Assembly: GCF_038561965.1 (NCBI RefSeq)
Contig: NZ_CP139348.1
Span: 3,906,001-3,970,000 of the forward strand
Length of the DNA: 64,000 nucleotides
Direction: 5' to 3'
Source: Stutzerimonas stutzeri
Lineage (GTDB): Bacteria; Pseudomonadota; Gammaproteobacteria; Pseudomonadales; Pseudomonadaceae
Positions 38,397 through 48,018 of the stretch are shown piece by piece (positions within the stretch are counted from its first letter, which is position 1; every line of letters begins with the position of its first letter). A program made the position numbers and the translations under genes. The notes under the pieces are model-generated. The model made no database searches and was not told the origin of the DNA. It was given only the letters and a program-made list of their open reading frames with translations.

Positions 38397-41234
38397 TTGG
38401 ACAAGATTCTGATTCGTGGGGCTCGCACCCACAACCTGAAGAACATCGACCTCACCCTGCCGCGCGACAAGCTGATCGTTATTACCGGCCTGTCCGGTTC
38501 CGGCAAGTCTTCGCTGGCTTTCGACACTCTTTACGCCGAAGGCCAGCGCCGTTACGTCGAGTCGCTCTCGGCGTACGCGCGGCAATTCCTCTCGATGATG
38601 GAAAAGCCCGACGTAGACACCATCGAGGGGCTATCCCCGGCGATCTCCATCGAGCAGAAATCGACCTCGCACAACCCGCGCTCCACCGTAGGCACCATTA
38701 CCGAGATCTACGATTACCTGCGCCTGCTTTACGCACGCGTCGGCACGCCGCGCTGCCCGGATCATGACGCACCGCTGGAAGCACAGACCGTCAGCCAGAT
38801 GGTCGATCAGGTGCTGGCGTTGCCCGAGGGCCGCAAACTCATGCTGCTGGCGCCGGTCATTCGCGAGCGCAAGGGCGAGCATCTGGCCGTGTTTGACGAA
38901 CTGCGCGCCCAGGGTTTCGTGCGCGCCCGCATCAACGGGCGCCTGCACGAGCTCGACGAACTACCTAAGCTGGACAAACAGAAGAAGCATTCCATCGATG
39001 TGGTGGTCGACCGCTTCAAGGTTCGCGGCGACTTGCAGCAACGCCTGGCCGAGTCTTTCGAGACCGCGCTGAAGCTGGCCGATGGCATCGCCCTGGTCGC
39101 TTCCATGGAAGAGGATGACGACAGCGAAGAGATGATCTTCTCTGCGCGCTTCGCTTGCCCGATCTGCGGCCACTCGATCAGCGAGCTGGAGCCGAAGCTG
39201 TTCTCCTTCAACAACCCGGCCGGCGCCTGCCCGACCTGCGACGGCCTCGGTGTGAAGCAGTTCTTCGATGCCAAACGCCTGGTCAATGGCGAGCTGACCC
39301 TTGCCGAAGGCGCCATACGCGGCTGGGATCGACGCAACGTCTACTACTTCCAGATGCTCGGCTCACTGGCCTCGCACTACGACTTCAGCCTGGACGAGCC
39401 GTTCGACTCGCTGGCAGCCGACCAACAGAAATTCATCCTGCGCGGCAGCGGTCGCGAAAACGTTGAATTCCGTTATCTCAACGATCGCGGGGATATCGTC
39501 AAGCGCTCGCACCCGTTCGAGGGCATCATTCCCAACCTGGAACGGCGCTACCGCGAAACCGAGTCCAACTCGGTTCGCGAAGAGCTGGCCAAGTACCTCA
39601 GCACCCAGCCCTGCCCGGACTGTCGCGGCACACGGCTGCGCCGGGAGGCCCGCCACGTATGGGTCGGCGACAAGACTTTGCCTGCGGTTACAGCCATGCC
39701 CATCGGCGATGCCACCGACTACTTCGGCAGCCTCTCGCTCAGCGGACGGCGCGGCGAGATCGCCGACAAGATTCTCAAGGAGATCAGTGAACGCCTGCAG
39801 TTCCTGGTCAATGTCGGCCTCGATTATCTGACTCTGGACCGCAGCGCAGATACGCTCTCCGGCGGTGAAGCCCAGCGTATCCGCCTGGCCAGCCAGATTG
39901 GTGCCGGGCTTGTCGGGGTGATGTACATCCTCGACGAACCGTCGATCGGCCTGCATCAGCGCGACAACGAGCGGCTGCTGGGCACACTTCGTCATCTGCG
40001 CGACATCGGCAATACCGTAATCGTCGTCGAGCATGACGAAGATGCGATTCGTCTCGCCGACTACGTGGTAGACATCGGCCCCGGCGCCGGCATACATGGC
40101 GGCCGCATCGTCGCTGAGGGCACGCCGGACGAGGTGATGGCGCACCCGGATTCGCTGACCGGCAAGTACCTTTCTGGACGGGTGAAGATCAACTACCGGC
40201 CCGAGCGTACTCGTCGTGATCCAAAGCAGCTGCTCAAACTGAAGGGCGCGCGTGGTAACAACCTGCGCAACGTCGACCTGGAAATCCCGGTCGGCCTGCT
40301 TACCTGCATCACCGGCGTGTCGGGCTCGGGCAAGTCGACCCTGATCAACAACACGCTGTTCCCGATCACAGCTACTGCGCTCAATGGCGCGACCACGCTG
40401 GAAGTAGCGCCGCACGACAGCTTCGATGGCCTGCAGCATCTGGACAAGGTGGTGGATATCGATCAGAGCCCGATCGGCCGCACCCCGCGCTCCAACCCGG
40501 CGACCTATACCGGTCTGTTCACGCCGATTCGCGAGCTGTTTGCCGGCGTTCCGGAAGCGCGCTCACGCGGCTACGGTCCGGGCCGCTTCTCTTTCAACGT
40601 CAAGGGTGGACGCTGCGAAGCCTGCCAGGGCGACGGTGTGATCAAGGTGGAGATGCACTTCCTGCCGGATATCTACGTGCCCTGCGACGTGTGCAAGGGC
40701 AAGCGCTACAACCGCGAGACGCTGGAGGTGAAATACAAGGGCAAGAGCATCACCGAAGTGCTCGATATGACCATCGAAGAAGCCCGCGAATTCTTCGATC
40801 CGGTTCCCGCCGTTGCACGCAAACTGCAGACGCTGATAGATGTAGGGCTGTCCTATATCAAGCTGGGGCAAAGTGCGACAACCCTCTCCGGCGGTGAGGC
40901 GCAGCGCGTCAAGTTGTCCCGCGAGCTATCCAAGCGCGACACCGGCAAGACCCTGTACATCCTCGACGAACCCACCACCGGCCTGCATTTCGCCGATATC
41001 CAGCAACTGCTCGACGTACTGCATCGTCTGCGCGATCACGGCAACACCGTCGTGGTAATCGAGCACAACCTTGACGTGATCAAGACCGCCGACTGGCTGG
41101 TCGATCTCGGTCCGGAAGGCGGCTCGAAAGGTGGCCAGATAATCGCCTGCGGTACTCCAGAAGAGGTGGCAGACATGACCCAGTCGCATACGGGCCATTT
41201 CCTCAAGCCGTTGCTCGAGCGCGACCGGCACTGA
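38397..41234 (+). CDS. uvrA: Excinuclease ABC subunit UvrA
   Basis: A 945-aa damage-recognition ATPase of nucleotide excision repair. The first nucleotide-binding domain has Walker A GLSGSGKSSLA (31-41), an inserted zinc module (C254, C257 in CPICG, and CPTC about 25 residues on) and signature LSGGEAQRIRLA. The second has GVSGSGKSTLI (about 640), a zinc module with C740/C743 and C763/C766 (CEACQGDG and CDVCKG), LSGGEAQRVKLS and LYILDEPTTGLH. It starts at TTG (38397) with GAGG upstream, giving the invariant MDKILIRGARTHNLKNI; no ATG fits. Length equals the Pseudomonas family. Confidence 0.97.
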   Translation: MDKILIRGARTHNLKNIDLTLPRDKLIVITGLSGSGKSSLAFDTLYAEGQRRYVESLSAYARQFLSMMEKPDVDTIEGLSPAISIEQKSTSHNPRSTVGTITEIYDYLRLLYARVGTPRCPDHDAPLEAQTVSQMVDQVLALPEGRKLMLLAPVIRERKGEHLAVFDELRAQGFVRARINGRLHELDELPKLDKQKKHSIDVVVDRFKVRGDLQQRLAESFETALKLADGIALVASMEEDDDSEEMIFSARFACPICGHSISELEPKLFSFNNPAGACPTCDGLGVKQFFDAKRLVNGELTLAEGAIRGWDRRNVYYFQMLGSLASHYDFSLDEPFDSLAADQQKFILRGSGRENVEFRYLNDRGDIVKRSHPFEGIIPNLERRYRETESNSVREELAKYLSTQPCPDCRGTRLRREARHVWVGDKTLPAVTAMPIGDATDYFGSLSLSGRRGEIADKILKEISERLQFLVNVGLDYLTLDRSADTLSGGEAQRIRLASQIGAGLVGVMYILDEPSIGLHQRDNERLLGTLRHLRDIGNTVIVVEHDEDAIRLADYVVDIGPGAGIHGGRIVAEGTPDEVMAHPDSLTGKYLSGRVKINYRPERTRRDPKQLLKLKGARGNNLRNVDLEIPVGLLTCITGVSGSGKSTLINNTLFPITATALNGATTLEVAPHDSFDGLQHLDKVVDIDQSPIGRTPRSNPATYTGLFTPIRELFAGVPEARSRGYGPGRFSFNVKGGRCEACQGDGVIKVEMHFLPDIYVPCDVCKGKRYNRETLEVKYKGKSITEVLDMTIEEAREFFDPVPAVARKLQTLIDVGLSYIKLGQSATTLSGGEAQRVKLSRELSKRDTGKTLYILDEPTTGLHFADIQQLLDVLHRLRDHGNTVVVIEHNLDVIKTADWLVDLGPEGGSKGGQIIACGTPEEVADMTQSHTGHFLKPLLERDRH

Positions 41235-41248
41235 AGCAAAACGCAAAA

Positions 41249-41272
41249 GCCGGGCCTCTTACGAGGCCCGGC
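41249..41272. terminator. Terminator between convergent uvrA and katA
   Basis: GCCGGGCCTC / TTAC / GAGGCCCGGC is a perfect 10-bp stem followed by TTCTTTTA on the plus strand and preceded by GCAAAA, which reads as TTTTGC on the minus strand. It lies 15 bp after uvrA and 28 bp after the katA end, so it can stop both transcripts. Confidence 0.88.
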
Positions 41273-41299
41273 TTCTTTTACTTTCCTTCCCAACTCAGG

Positions 41300-42757
41300 T
41301 TATGCGACTTCGCTCGGATGGACGCCTAGCCCCAGGGCGATACCCGCACCGTAATCCGCGTCGGCCTGGAAGAAGTACCCCAACTGACGCAACTGCACAT
41401 CACGCGATACGCCCTTCATCGCACCAACGATGTTGTTGATCAGCAACTGCTGCTGCTCGCCCGTCATCAACCTGAACAGCGCCCCGGCCTGGCTAAAATA
41501 ATCGCCGTCGACGCGATGATCATAACGGTCCGCGCCGCCGGAAAGCGCGAGAGCCGGTTCTGCATAACGCGGCACCTGCTTCGGTGCATCGGCGTGACTG
41601 TTCGGCTCATAGTTCGGCGCAGAGCCACCATTGCCGTCGAAACGCATGGCACCGTCGCGCTGGTAGTTGCTGGCAGGGCAGCGCGGTGCGTTAACCGGGA
41701 GCTGCTGGTGATTGGTACCGACCCGGTAACGCTGAGCATCAGCGTAGGCAAACACCCGCCCCTGAAGCATACGATCCGGTGACAGGCCGACGCCCGGCAC
41801 AACATTACTCGGAGCGAATGTAGCCTGCTCGACCTCTGCAAAATAGTTCTGCGGGTTACGATTGAGCTCGACGACACCCACTTCAATCAACGGATAGTCC
41901 TTCTGTGACCATACCTTGGTAACGTCGAAGGGGTTTTCGGCGCGGGTGGCCGCCTCCCCTTCGGTCATCACCTGAATGCAAAGCTTCCACCGAGGGAACT
42001 CGCCCTGCTCGATTGCCTGAAAAAGATCGCGCTGGGCGTAGTCCGGATCCGTGCCAGCCAAGCGAGCCGCGTCGCCCGGCTGCAAGTTCTTGATCCCTTG
42101 CATGCTCTTGAAGTGAAACTTCACCCAGTGCCGCTCGCCAGCAGCGTTGAGCATACTGAACGTGTGACTACCGAACCCGTGCATGAAGCGGTAGCCGTCA
42201 GGGATGCCACGATCGGAAAACAGGATGGTGACCTGGTGCAACGCCTCGGGCGAATGGGACCAGAAGTCCCACATCATTTGCGGGCTTTTCAGGTTGCTTC
42301 GAGGGTCACGTTTCTGCGTATGAATGAAGTCAGGAAACTTCAGAGGATCACGAATGAAGAACACCGGGGTGTTGTTGCCCACCACATCCCAGTTGCCTTC
42401 TTCAGTGTAAAACTTAACCGCAAAACCGCGTGGATCACGCTCGGTATCCGCCGAGCCACGCTCGCCTCCGACAGTGGAGAACCGCAGAAACAAGGGCGTT
42501 TGCTTGCCGACAGTCTGAAAAGGCTTAGCCAGGGTATATCGAGTGATGTCAGCGGTGATTGTCAGGGTGCCGTAAGCACCTGAGCCTTTTGCATGTACGC
42601 GGCGCTCTGGAATGACTTCGCGGTTGAAGTGTGCAAGCTTTTCAACCAGATGGAAGTCATCCAGCAACAACGGCCCGCGAGCACCAGCGGAGCGAGAATT
42701 CTGGTTGTCGGCGATCGGAGCGCCGCTAGCGGTAGTAAGGGTATTGCCCTGGCTCAT
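41300..42757 (-). CDS. katA: Monofunctional heme catalase (clade 3, KatA-like)
   Basis: A 485-aa small-subunit heme catalase that decomposes hydrogen peroxide. The distal active-site motif is RRVHAKGSGAYG with H55; N128 sits in VGNNTPVFF; and the proximal heme ligand Tyr is in RVFAYADAQRYRVG (about 330-345). NADPH-binding-region features (RDPRSNLKS, HWVKFHFKSMQG) fit clade 3. There is no signal peptide. In P. aeruginosa katA also lies between uvrA and rplQ but with bfrA in between; here no bacterioferritin gene is present. No regulatory box was identified in the 120 bp upstream. Confidence 0.95.
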   Translation of the reverse strand: MSQGNTLTTASGAPIADNQNSRSAGARGPLLLDDFHLVEKLAHFNREVIPERRVHAKGSGAYGTLTITADITRYTLAKPFQTVGKQTPLFLRFSTVGGERGSADTERDPRGFAVKFYTEEGNWDVVGNNTPVFFIRDPLKFPDFIHTQKRDPRSNLKSPQMMWDFWSHSPEALHQVTILFSDRGIPDGYRFMHGFGSHTFSMLNAAGERHWVKFHFKSMQGIKNLQPGDAARLAGTDPDYAQRDLFQAIEQGEFPRWKLCIQVMTEGEAATRAENPFDVTKVWSQKDYPLIEVGVVELNRNPQNYFAEVEQATFAPSNVVPGVGLSPDRMLQGRVFAYADAQRYRVGTNHQQLPVNAPRCPASNYQRDGAMRFDGNGGSAPNYEPNSHADAPKQVPRYAEPALALSGGADRYDHRVDGDYFSQAGALFRLMTGEQQQLLINNIVGAMKGVSRDVQLRQLGYFFQADADYGAGIALGLGVHPSEVA

Positions 42758-42882
42758 GATGATTCTCCTTGAACATTCCGTAGAAAAGCTCGGCTTGGTG
42801 AGATTCTAACGAGGCAGGACAAAAGAGCTAATTTATTAAATGAACAAAGCCAATAGACTGGGCAAATCAGTCAAACAAAAAA

Positions 42883-42901
42883 AACCGGGCTAAGCCCGGT
42901 T
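42883..42901 (-). terminator. Terminator of the alpha ribosomal operon
   Basis: On the minus strand AACCGGGC / TTA / GCCCGGTT is followed by TTTTTTGTTTG, a strong intrinsic terminator 20 bp after rplQ. A T-run on the other side makes it possibly bidirectional. It separates the ribosomal cluster from katA. Confidence 0.9.
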
Positions 42902-42921
42902 CTTTTTTTCGGCAGCCAATT

Positions 42922-43311
42922 TTACTCGGCTGCAGCCTCAACCTCACCAGTGACCGGACGGTCCACCAGCTCGACGTAGGCCATAGGAGCGTTATCCCCA
43001 GCACGGAAACCGCACTTGAGGATGCGCAGATAACCGCCCTGACGGGTGGCGTAGCGCTTGCCCAAATCGTTGAACAGTTTGCCGACGATAGCTTTCGAAC
43101 GGGTACGGTCGAAAGCCAGACGACGGTTGGCGACGCTGTCTTCCTTGGCCAGGGTGATCAGAGGCTCAGCGACACGACGCAGCTCTTTCGCCTTGGGCAG
43201 GGTGGTCTTGATCAGTTCGTGCTCGAACAGCGACACCGCCATGTTCTGAAACATGGCCTTGCGGTGGGCGCTGGTGCGGCTCAGGTGACGGCCACTTTTA
43301 CGATGACGCAT
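42922..43311 (-). CDS. rplQ: Ribosomal protein L17
   Basis: A 129-aa large-subunit protein, begins MRHRKSGRHLSRTSAHRKAMF and ends in an acidic VTGEVEAAAE tail. It sits near the exit tunnel. Last gene of the alpha operon, 45 bp after rpoA and 20 bp before the operon terminator. N-terminal basic residues and the core (LITLAKEDSVANRRLAFDRTRS, LFNDLGKRYATRQGGYLRIL) are standard. Confidence 0.97.
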   Translation of the reverse strand: MRHRKSGRHLSRTSAHRKAMFQNMAVSLFEHELIKTTLPKAKELRRVAEPLITLAKEDSVANRRLAFDRTRSKAIVGKLFNDLGKRYATRQGGYLRILKCGFRAGDNAPMAYVELVDRPVTGEVEAAAE

Positions 43312-43356
43312 GATTGAAATTCCTTACCAAACGTTCAGTTCGGTTACTGGGGGCGA

Positions 43357-44358
43357 TCAGGCAGTGGCCTTATCGTCCTTCTTGAGACTTGCCGGCGGCC
43401 AGTTATCCAGACGCATACCCAGGGACAAACCACGCGAAGCCAGAACATCCTTGATTTCAGTCAGGGATTTCTTGCCCAGATTCGGCGTTTTCAACAGCTC
43501 TACTTCGGTGCGCTGAATCAGGTCACCGATGTAATAGATGTTTTCCGCTTTCAGGCAGTTGGCCGAACGTACGGTCAGCTCCAGGTCATCAACCGGACGC
43601 AACAGGATCGGATCGATCTCGTCTTCCTGCTCGATAACTACCGGCTCGCTGTCGCCCTTAAGGTCGACGAACGCAGCCAGCTGCTGTTGCAGGATGGTCG
43701 CTGCACGACGGATCGCCTCTTCGGGATCCAGGGTGCCGTTGGTTTCCAGGTCAATGACCAGTTTGTCCAGGTTGGTGCGCTGCTCGACACGAGCATTCTC
43801 GACCACGTAAGCCACGCGACGAACCGGACTGAAGGTAGCGTCGAGCTGCAGACGACCGATGCTACGGCTTTCGTCTTCATCGCTCTGACGCGCATCAGCA
43901 GGCTCGTAACCACGGCCGCGAGCGACCTTGAGCTTCATGTTGATCGAGCCGTTGGCCGCCAGGTTGGCGATCAGGTGATCGCCATTGACGATTTCGACAT
44001 CGTGATCCAGCTGGATATCGGCAGCGGTAACAGCGCCCGCGCCCTTCTTCACCAGGCTCAAGGTCACTTCATCACGGCCGTGCAGCTTGATGGCGATACC
44101 TTTGAGGTTTAGCAGGATTTCGATGACATCTTCCTGCACGCCCTCGATGGCGCTGTACTCGTGGAGCACACCGTCGATCTCAGCCTCGACCACAGCGCAG
44201 CCGGGCATGGAGGACAACAGAATACGACGCAGCGCGTTGCCAAGGGTGTGGCCAAAACCACGCTCGAGGGGCTCGAGAGTGATCTTGGCACGGGTCGGAC
44301 TGACCACCTGCACATCAATATGGCGGGGGGTCAGGAACTCATTTACCGAACTCTGCAT
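43357..44358 (-). CDS. rpoA: RNA polymerase alpha subunit
   Basis: A 333-aa subunit. The N-terminal domain (about 1-235) drives dimerisation and assembly: LEPLERGFGHTLGNALRRILLSSMPGCAV, with EGVQEDVIEILLNLKGI. After a flexible linker the C-terminal domain (about 250-325) binds UP elements and activators: VDDLELTVRSANCLKAENIYYIGDLIQRTEVELLKTPNLGKKSLTEI. It is 22 bp after rpsD, in the usual alpha-operon order. Confidence 0.98.
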   Translation of the reverse strand: MQSSVNEFLTPRHIDVQVVSPTRAKITLEPLERGFGHTLGNALRRILLSSMPGCAVVEAEIDGVLHEYSAIEGVQEDVIEILLNLKGIAIKLHGRDEVTLSLVKKGAGAVTAADIQLDHDVEIVNGDHLIANLAANGSINMKLKVARGRGYEPADARQSDEDESRSIGRLQLDATFSPVRRVAYVVENARVEQRTNLDKLVIDLETNGTLDPEEAIRRAATILQQQLAAFVDLKGDSEPVVIEQEDEIDPILLRPVDDLELTVRSANCLKAENIYYIGDLIQRTEVELLKTPNLGKKSLTEIKDVLASRGLSLGMRLDNWPPASLKKDDKATA

Positions 44359-44380
44359 GGATACACCTATTTTCTAGCCC

Positions 44381-45001
44381 TTACTTGGAGTAGAGCTCGA
44401 CAATCAGGTTTTCGTTAATGTCGGCGGACAGATCACTGCGAGCCGGAACATTCTTGAAAACACCAGATTTTTTGTCGGCATCTACTTCGACCCATTCAAC
44501 GCGGCCGCGCTGAGCGCACAGCTCGAGGGCCTGGGCGATACGCAGCTGGTTACGGCACTTCTCGCGAACTTCCACCACGTCACCGGCCTTGACCTGGTAC
44601 GACGGGACGTTCACGGTCTGACCGTTGACGCTGATCGACTTGTGCGAGACCAACTGACGCGACTCGGCACGCGTCGAGCCGAAGCCCATACGGTACACGA
44701 CGTTGTCTAGGCGGCACTCGAGCAGCTGCAGCAGGTTCTCGCCAGTAGCGCCCTTACGGCTAGCGGCTTCCTTGTAGTAACCGCTGAACTGACGCTCCAG
44801 CACACCGTAGATACGGCGTACCTTTTGCTTTTCACGCAGCTGGGTGCCGTAGTCGGACAGACGCCCGCGGCGCTGACCGTGAACACCTGGGGGCGTTTCG
44901 ATATTGCACTTAGATTCTAGCGCGCGCGCACCACTCTTCAGGAAGAGATCGGTGCCTTCACGACGAGACAGTTTGCACTTGGGACCAATATAACGAGCCA
45001 T
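44381..45001 (-). CDS. rpsD: Ribosomal protein S4
   Basis: A 206-aa primary 16S-binding protein starting MARYIGPKCKLSRREGTDLFL. The S4 RNA-binding domain lies near 95-155 (LECRLDNVVYRMGFGSTRAESRQLVSHKSISVNGQTVNVPSY). In E. coli it represses its own alpha operon at the rpsM leader; here the 128-bp rpmJ-rpsM gap is the place where such control could act. Gap to rpsK 17 bp. Confidence 0.98.
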   Translation of the reverse strand: MARYIGPKCKLSRREGTDLFLKSGARALESKCNIETPPGVHGQRRGRLSDYGTQLREKQKVRRIYGVLERQFSGYYKEAASRKGATGENLLQLLECRLDNVVYRMGFGSTRAESRQLVSHKSISVNGQTVNVPSYQVKAGDVVEVREKCRNQLRIAQALELCAQRGRVEWVEVDADKKSGVFKNVPARSDLSADINENLIVELYSK

Positions 45002-45018
45002 TCTTCACTGTCTCCTGA

Positions 45019-45408
45019 TTACACGCGGCGCTTCTTCGGCGGACGGCACCCGTTATGCGGGATAGGCGTCACGTCGGTGATGCTGGCGATTTTATAACCA
45101 CATGCGTTCAAAGCACGCACGGCGGACTCACGACCCGGACCCGGACCCTTGACGTTGACGTCGAGGTTCTTCAGGCCGTACTCCAAAGCAGCTTGACCAG
45201 CGCGCTCTGCAGCGATCTGGGCAGCGAACGGAGTGCTCTTACGCGAGCCGCGGAAACCGGAACCACCGGAGGTAGCCCAAGACAACGCATTGCCCTGACG
45301 ATCGGTGATGGTCACGATAGTATTGTTGAAAGACGCGTGGATGTGGGCGATCCCATCAACCACTGTCTTTTTGACTTTTTTACGAGGACGAGCAGCAGGT
45401 TTTGCCAT
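45019..45408 (-). CDS. rpsK: Ribosomal protein S11
   Basis: A 129-aa small-subunit platform protein: basic N-terminus [19 protein letters not shown], core [29 protein letters not shown], and C-terminal [20 protein letters not shown]. It lies 30 bp after rpsM and 17 bp before rpsD. Ordinary family length. Confidence 0.98.
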
Positions 45409-45438
45409 GACTAAATTCCTGTCGATTCGCTAACGCGA

Positions 45439-45795
45439 TTACTTGCGGATCGGCTTGCGCGGGCCCTTACGGGTACGAGCGTTGGTCTTGGTACGCTGAC
45501 CGCGCACCGGCAGACCACGACGATGACGCAGGCCGCGATAGCAACCCAGGTCCATCAAGCGCTTGATTTTCATGTTGACTTCGCGACGAAGGTCGCCTTC
45601 AACGATGAACTTGCCAACTTCGCCACGCAGCAGTTCGACCTGCTCGTCGGAAAGATCCTTGATCTTTGCTGCCGGATTCACACCGGTAGCGGCGCAGATT
45701 TCCTGCGCACGGGTGCGACCAACACCGAAGATGTAGGTCAGCGAGATAACAGTGTGCTTGTTATCCGGAATGTTTACGCCTGCAATACGGGCCAT
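45439..45795 (-). CDS. rpsM: Ribosomal protein S13
   Basis: A 118-aa head protein that contacts P-site tRNA and the L5 bridge: MARIAGVNIPDNKHTVISLTYIFGVGRTRAQ, then a basic C-terminus HRRGLPVRGQRTKTNARTRKGPRKPIRK. First gene of the alpha operon. The 128-bp space in front holds an 11-bp-stem hairpin and marks the spc/alpha boundary. Confidence 0.98.
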   Translation of the reverse strand: MARIAGVNIPDNKHTVISLTYIFGVGRTRAQEICAATGVNPAAKIKDLSDEQVELLRGEVGKFIVEGDLRREVNMKIKRLMDLGCYRGLRHRRGLPVRGQRTKTNARTRKGPRKPIRK

Positions 45796-45880
45796 TCAGT
45801 GAAACTCCAATTGACAGCTACCTACGCCCCGGAAGCCAAGAAAAGGGCGCGAGATATTAACGCTGTAATAACAAATATTC

Positions 45881-45908
45881 AACCCGGCAGCGCACTAGCT
45901 GCCGGGTT
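45881..45908 (-). terminator. Hairpin at the spc/alpha operon boundary
   Basis: On the minus strand AACCCGGCAGC / TAGTGC / GCTGCCGGGTT is a perfect 11-bp stem, 16 bp after rpmJ, followed by the T-rich but interrupted GAATATTTGTTATT. It could be a weak terminator of spc or part of the S4-responsive leader of rpsM. Confidence 0.6.
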
Positions 45909-45923
45909 ATACGCCTTACACAA

Positions 45924-46040
45924 TCAGCCTTGGCGCTGCTTGTGACGCGGTTCTGCGCTGCAGATCACGCGCACGACACCGTCGCGACGGATGATCTTGC
46001 AGTTACGGCACAGCTTTTTAACCGATGCACGAACTTTCAT
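45924..46040 (-). CDS. rpmJ: Ribosomal protein L36
   Basis: A 38-aa protein, MKVRASVKKLCRNCKIIRRD..., ending PRHKQRQG. It is the zinc-binding (C+) form: C11, C14, C27 and H33 form the ribbon. It would normally be Zur-sensitive in species that also keep a zinc-free paralogue; none is seen in this window. It follows secY by 29 bp and closes the spc operon. Confidence 0.97.
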   Translation of the reverse strand: MKVRASVKKLCRNCKIIRRDGVVRVICSAEPRHKQRQG

Positions 46041-46069
46041 CACCAACTCCTAGAACCTTACGAACCACC

Positions 46070-47398
46070 TCAGCGGAGCATTCCGCTGCCGTAGCCCTTC
46101 AGGTTGGCTTTCTTCATCAGGGAATCGTACTGGTGCGACATGAGGTGTGATTGCACCTGGGACATAAAGTCCATGACAACCACAACAACGATCAGCAACG
46201 AGGTCCCACCAAGGTAGAACGGCACATTGGCCGCAACCACAAGAAACTGTGGCAGCAGGCAGACAGCCGTCATGTACAGGGCGCCGAACATGGTCAAACG
46301 TGTCAGCACACCATCGATGTAGCGAGCCGACTGCTCTCCAGGACGAATCCCGGGAATAAACGCACCGGATTTCTTCAGGTTCTCTGCAACATCCTTCGGA
46401 TTGAACATCAATGCCGTATAGAAGAAGCAGAAGAAAATGATCCCAGCACTGAACAGCAGGATATTCAACGGTTGCCCCGGAGCGATCGCCTGGGAAATAT
46501 CAGCCAACCACCCCATGTTCTCGGACTGACCAAACCACTGCCCCAGAGAGGCAGGGAATAGCAAAATGCTGCTGGCAAAAATAGCCGGGATCACGCCCGC
46601 CATATTCACCTTCAACGGCAAGTGACTGGTCTGCGCAGCGAAGACCTTACGACCCTGCTGACGCTTAGCGTAGTGCACCGCAATGCGACGCTGCCCACGC
46701 TCGATGAAGACCACAAAGCCAATGATTGCAACAGCCAACAGTCCGACAGCCAGCAGAGCGATGATATTGATGTCGCCTTGACGAGCCGACTCGAACGACT
46801 GGCCTAGCGCGCCCGGCAAGCCGGCGACAATACCCGCGAAGATCAGCATCGAAATGCCATTACCGACACCCCGCTCGGTGATCTGCTCGCCCAGCCACAT
46901 CATGAACATCGCACCGGAAACGAAGGTAGTGATGGCCACGAAGTAGAAGCCGAAATCATTACTGAACGCGACACCTTGCCCCGCCAGACCGACCGACATC
47001 CCGACAGCCTGAACGATCGCTAGGACCAGCGTACCGTAACGCGTGTACTGGCTGATCTTGCGCCGTCCGGCCTCACCTTCTTTCTTCAACTGCTCCAGCT
47101 GTGGGCTGACAGCGGTCATGAGCTGCATGATGATCGACGCCGAAATGTACGGCATGATCCCCAGTGCAAAAATGCTCATACGCTCCAGCGCACCGCCAGA
47201 AAACATGTTGAACAAGCTAAGGATGGTCCCCTCGTTCTGACGAAACAGCTCGGCCAACCGATCGGGATTGATCCCGGGAACGGGGATGTGCGCGCCAATC
47301 CGGTAGACGATGATCGCCATGAACAGAAAGCGCAGACGAGCCCAGAGTTCGGACAGACCACCATTACTCAGCGCGGAGAGAGCACCTTGCTTAGCCAT
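46070..47398 (-). CDS. secY: Protein translocase subunit SecY
   Basis: A 442-aa inner-membrane channel of the Sec translocon with ten helices. It starts MAKQGALSALSNGGLSELWARLRFLFMAIIVYRIGAHIPVPGINP, has the plug region after helix 1 (FSGGALERMSIFALGIMPYISASI), and ends with the cytosolic tail LMKKANLKGYGSGMLR. The stop of rplO is immediately followed by its ATG. Standard spc-operon location. Confidence 0.97.
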   Translation of the reverse strand: MAKQGALSALSNGGLSELWARLRFLFMAIIVYRIGAHIPVPGINPDRLAELFRQNEGTILSLFNMFSGGALERMSIFALGIMPYISASIIMQLMTAVSPQLEQLKKEGEAGRRKISQYTRYGTLVLAIVQAVGMSVGLAGQGVAFSNDFGFYFVAITTFVSGAMFMMWLGEQITERGVGNGISMLIFAGIVAGLPGALGQSFESARQGDINIIALLAVGLLAVAIIGFVVFIERGQRRIAVHYAKRQQGRKVFAAQTSHLPLKVNMAGVIPAIFASSILLFPASLGQWFGQSENMGWLADISQAIAPGQPLNILLFSAGIIFFCFFYTALMFNPKDVAENLKKSGAFIPGIRPGEQSARYIDGVLTRLTMFGALYMTAVCLLPQFLVVAANVPFYLGGTSLLIVVVVVMDFMSQVQSHLMSHQYDSLMKKANLKGYGSGMLR

Positions 47399-47833
47399 TT
47401 ATTCCTCGAACTTGCCGCCAGCTGCTTCGATAGCCGCACGCGCACCTTTGGTGGCTGCGATACCCTTGAGAGTGACCGCACGACCAACCTCGCCCGACAG
47501 CATGACTTTCACACGCTGAACGTTCTGGTTGATGATGTTGGCATCTTTCAAGCTCTGCACGGTGACAACATCACCTTCCACCTTGGCCAGCTCGGAGGTA
47601 CGCACTTCTGCGCGATCCATGGCTTTCAGCGAAACGAAGCCGAACTTCGGCAGACGACGATGCAGAGGCTGCTGACCGCCCTCGAAACCAGGGGCAATCT
47701 TGCCACCGGAACGGGAAGTCTGACCTTTGTGACCACGGCCACCGGTCTTGCCCAGGCCGCTACCGATACCACGACCCGGACGCAGCTTTTCGCGACGGGC
47801 ACCCGGCGCAGAACGCAAATCGTTCAGTTGCAT
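47399..47833 (-). CDS. rplO: Ribosomal protein L15
   Basis: A 144-aa protein with the long Gly-rich N-terminal extension (RPGRGIGSGLGKTGGRGHKGQTSRSGG) that threads into 23S rRNA, and a C-terminal globular part (ELAKVEGDVVTVQSLKDANIINQNVQRVKVMLSG). It begins 3 bp after rpmD and abuts secY with no gap. Confidence 0.98.
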   Translation of the reverse strand: MQLNDLRSAPGARREKLRPGRGIGSGLGKTGGRGHKGQTSRSGGKIAPGFEGGQQPLHRRLPKFGFVSLKAMDRAEVRTSELAKVEGDVVTVQSLKDANIINQNVQRVKVMLSGEVGRAVTLKGIAATKGARAAIEAAGGKFEE

Positions 47834-47836
47834 GGC

Positions 47837-48016
47837 TTAGCCCTCCACACGGAGCATGTAATAAGCCTTGTTGATCATGCCGCGATTTTCAGGAGTATCC
47901 TGAACTTCGACGGTGTGACCAATGCGACGCAGGCCCAGACCCTTGACGCACAGCTTGTGATTAGGGATACGACCGCTGACACTCTTGATCAGCGTGACCT
48001 TTACGGTATTAGCCAT
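47837..48016 (-). CDS. rpmD: Ribosomal protein L30
   Basis: A 59-aa protein, MANTVKVTLIKSVSGRIPNH ... ending AYYMLRVEG, with the L30 motif GLGLRRIGHTVEVQDTPENRGMI. It is 2 bp after rpsE and 3 bp before rplO. Translated directly from the minus strand between 48016 and 47837. Confidence 0.96.
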   Translation of the reverse strand: MANTVKVTLIKSVSGRIPNHKLCVKGLGLRRIGHTVEVQDTPENRGMINKAYYMLRVEG

Positions 48017-48018
48017 GA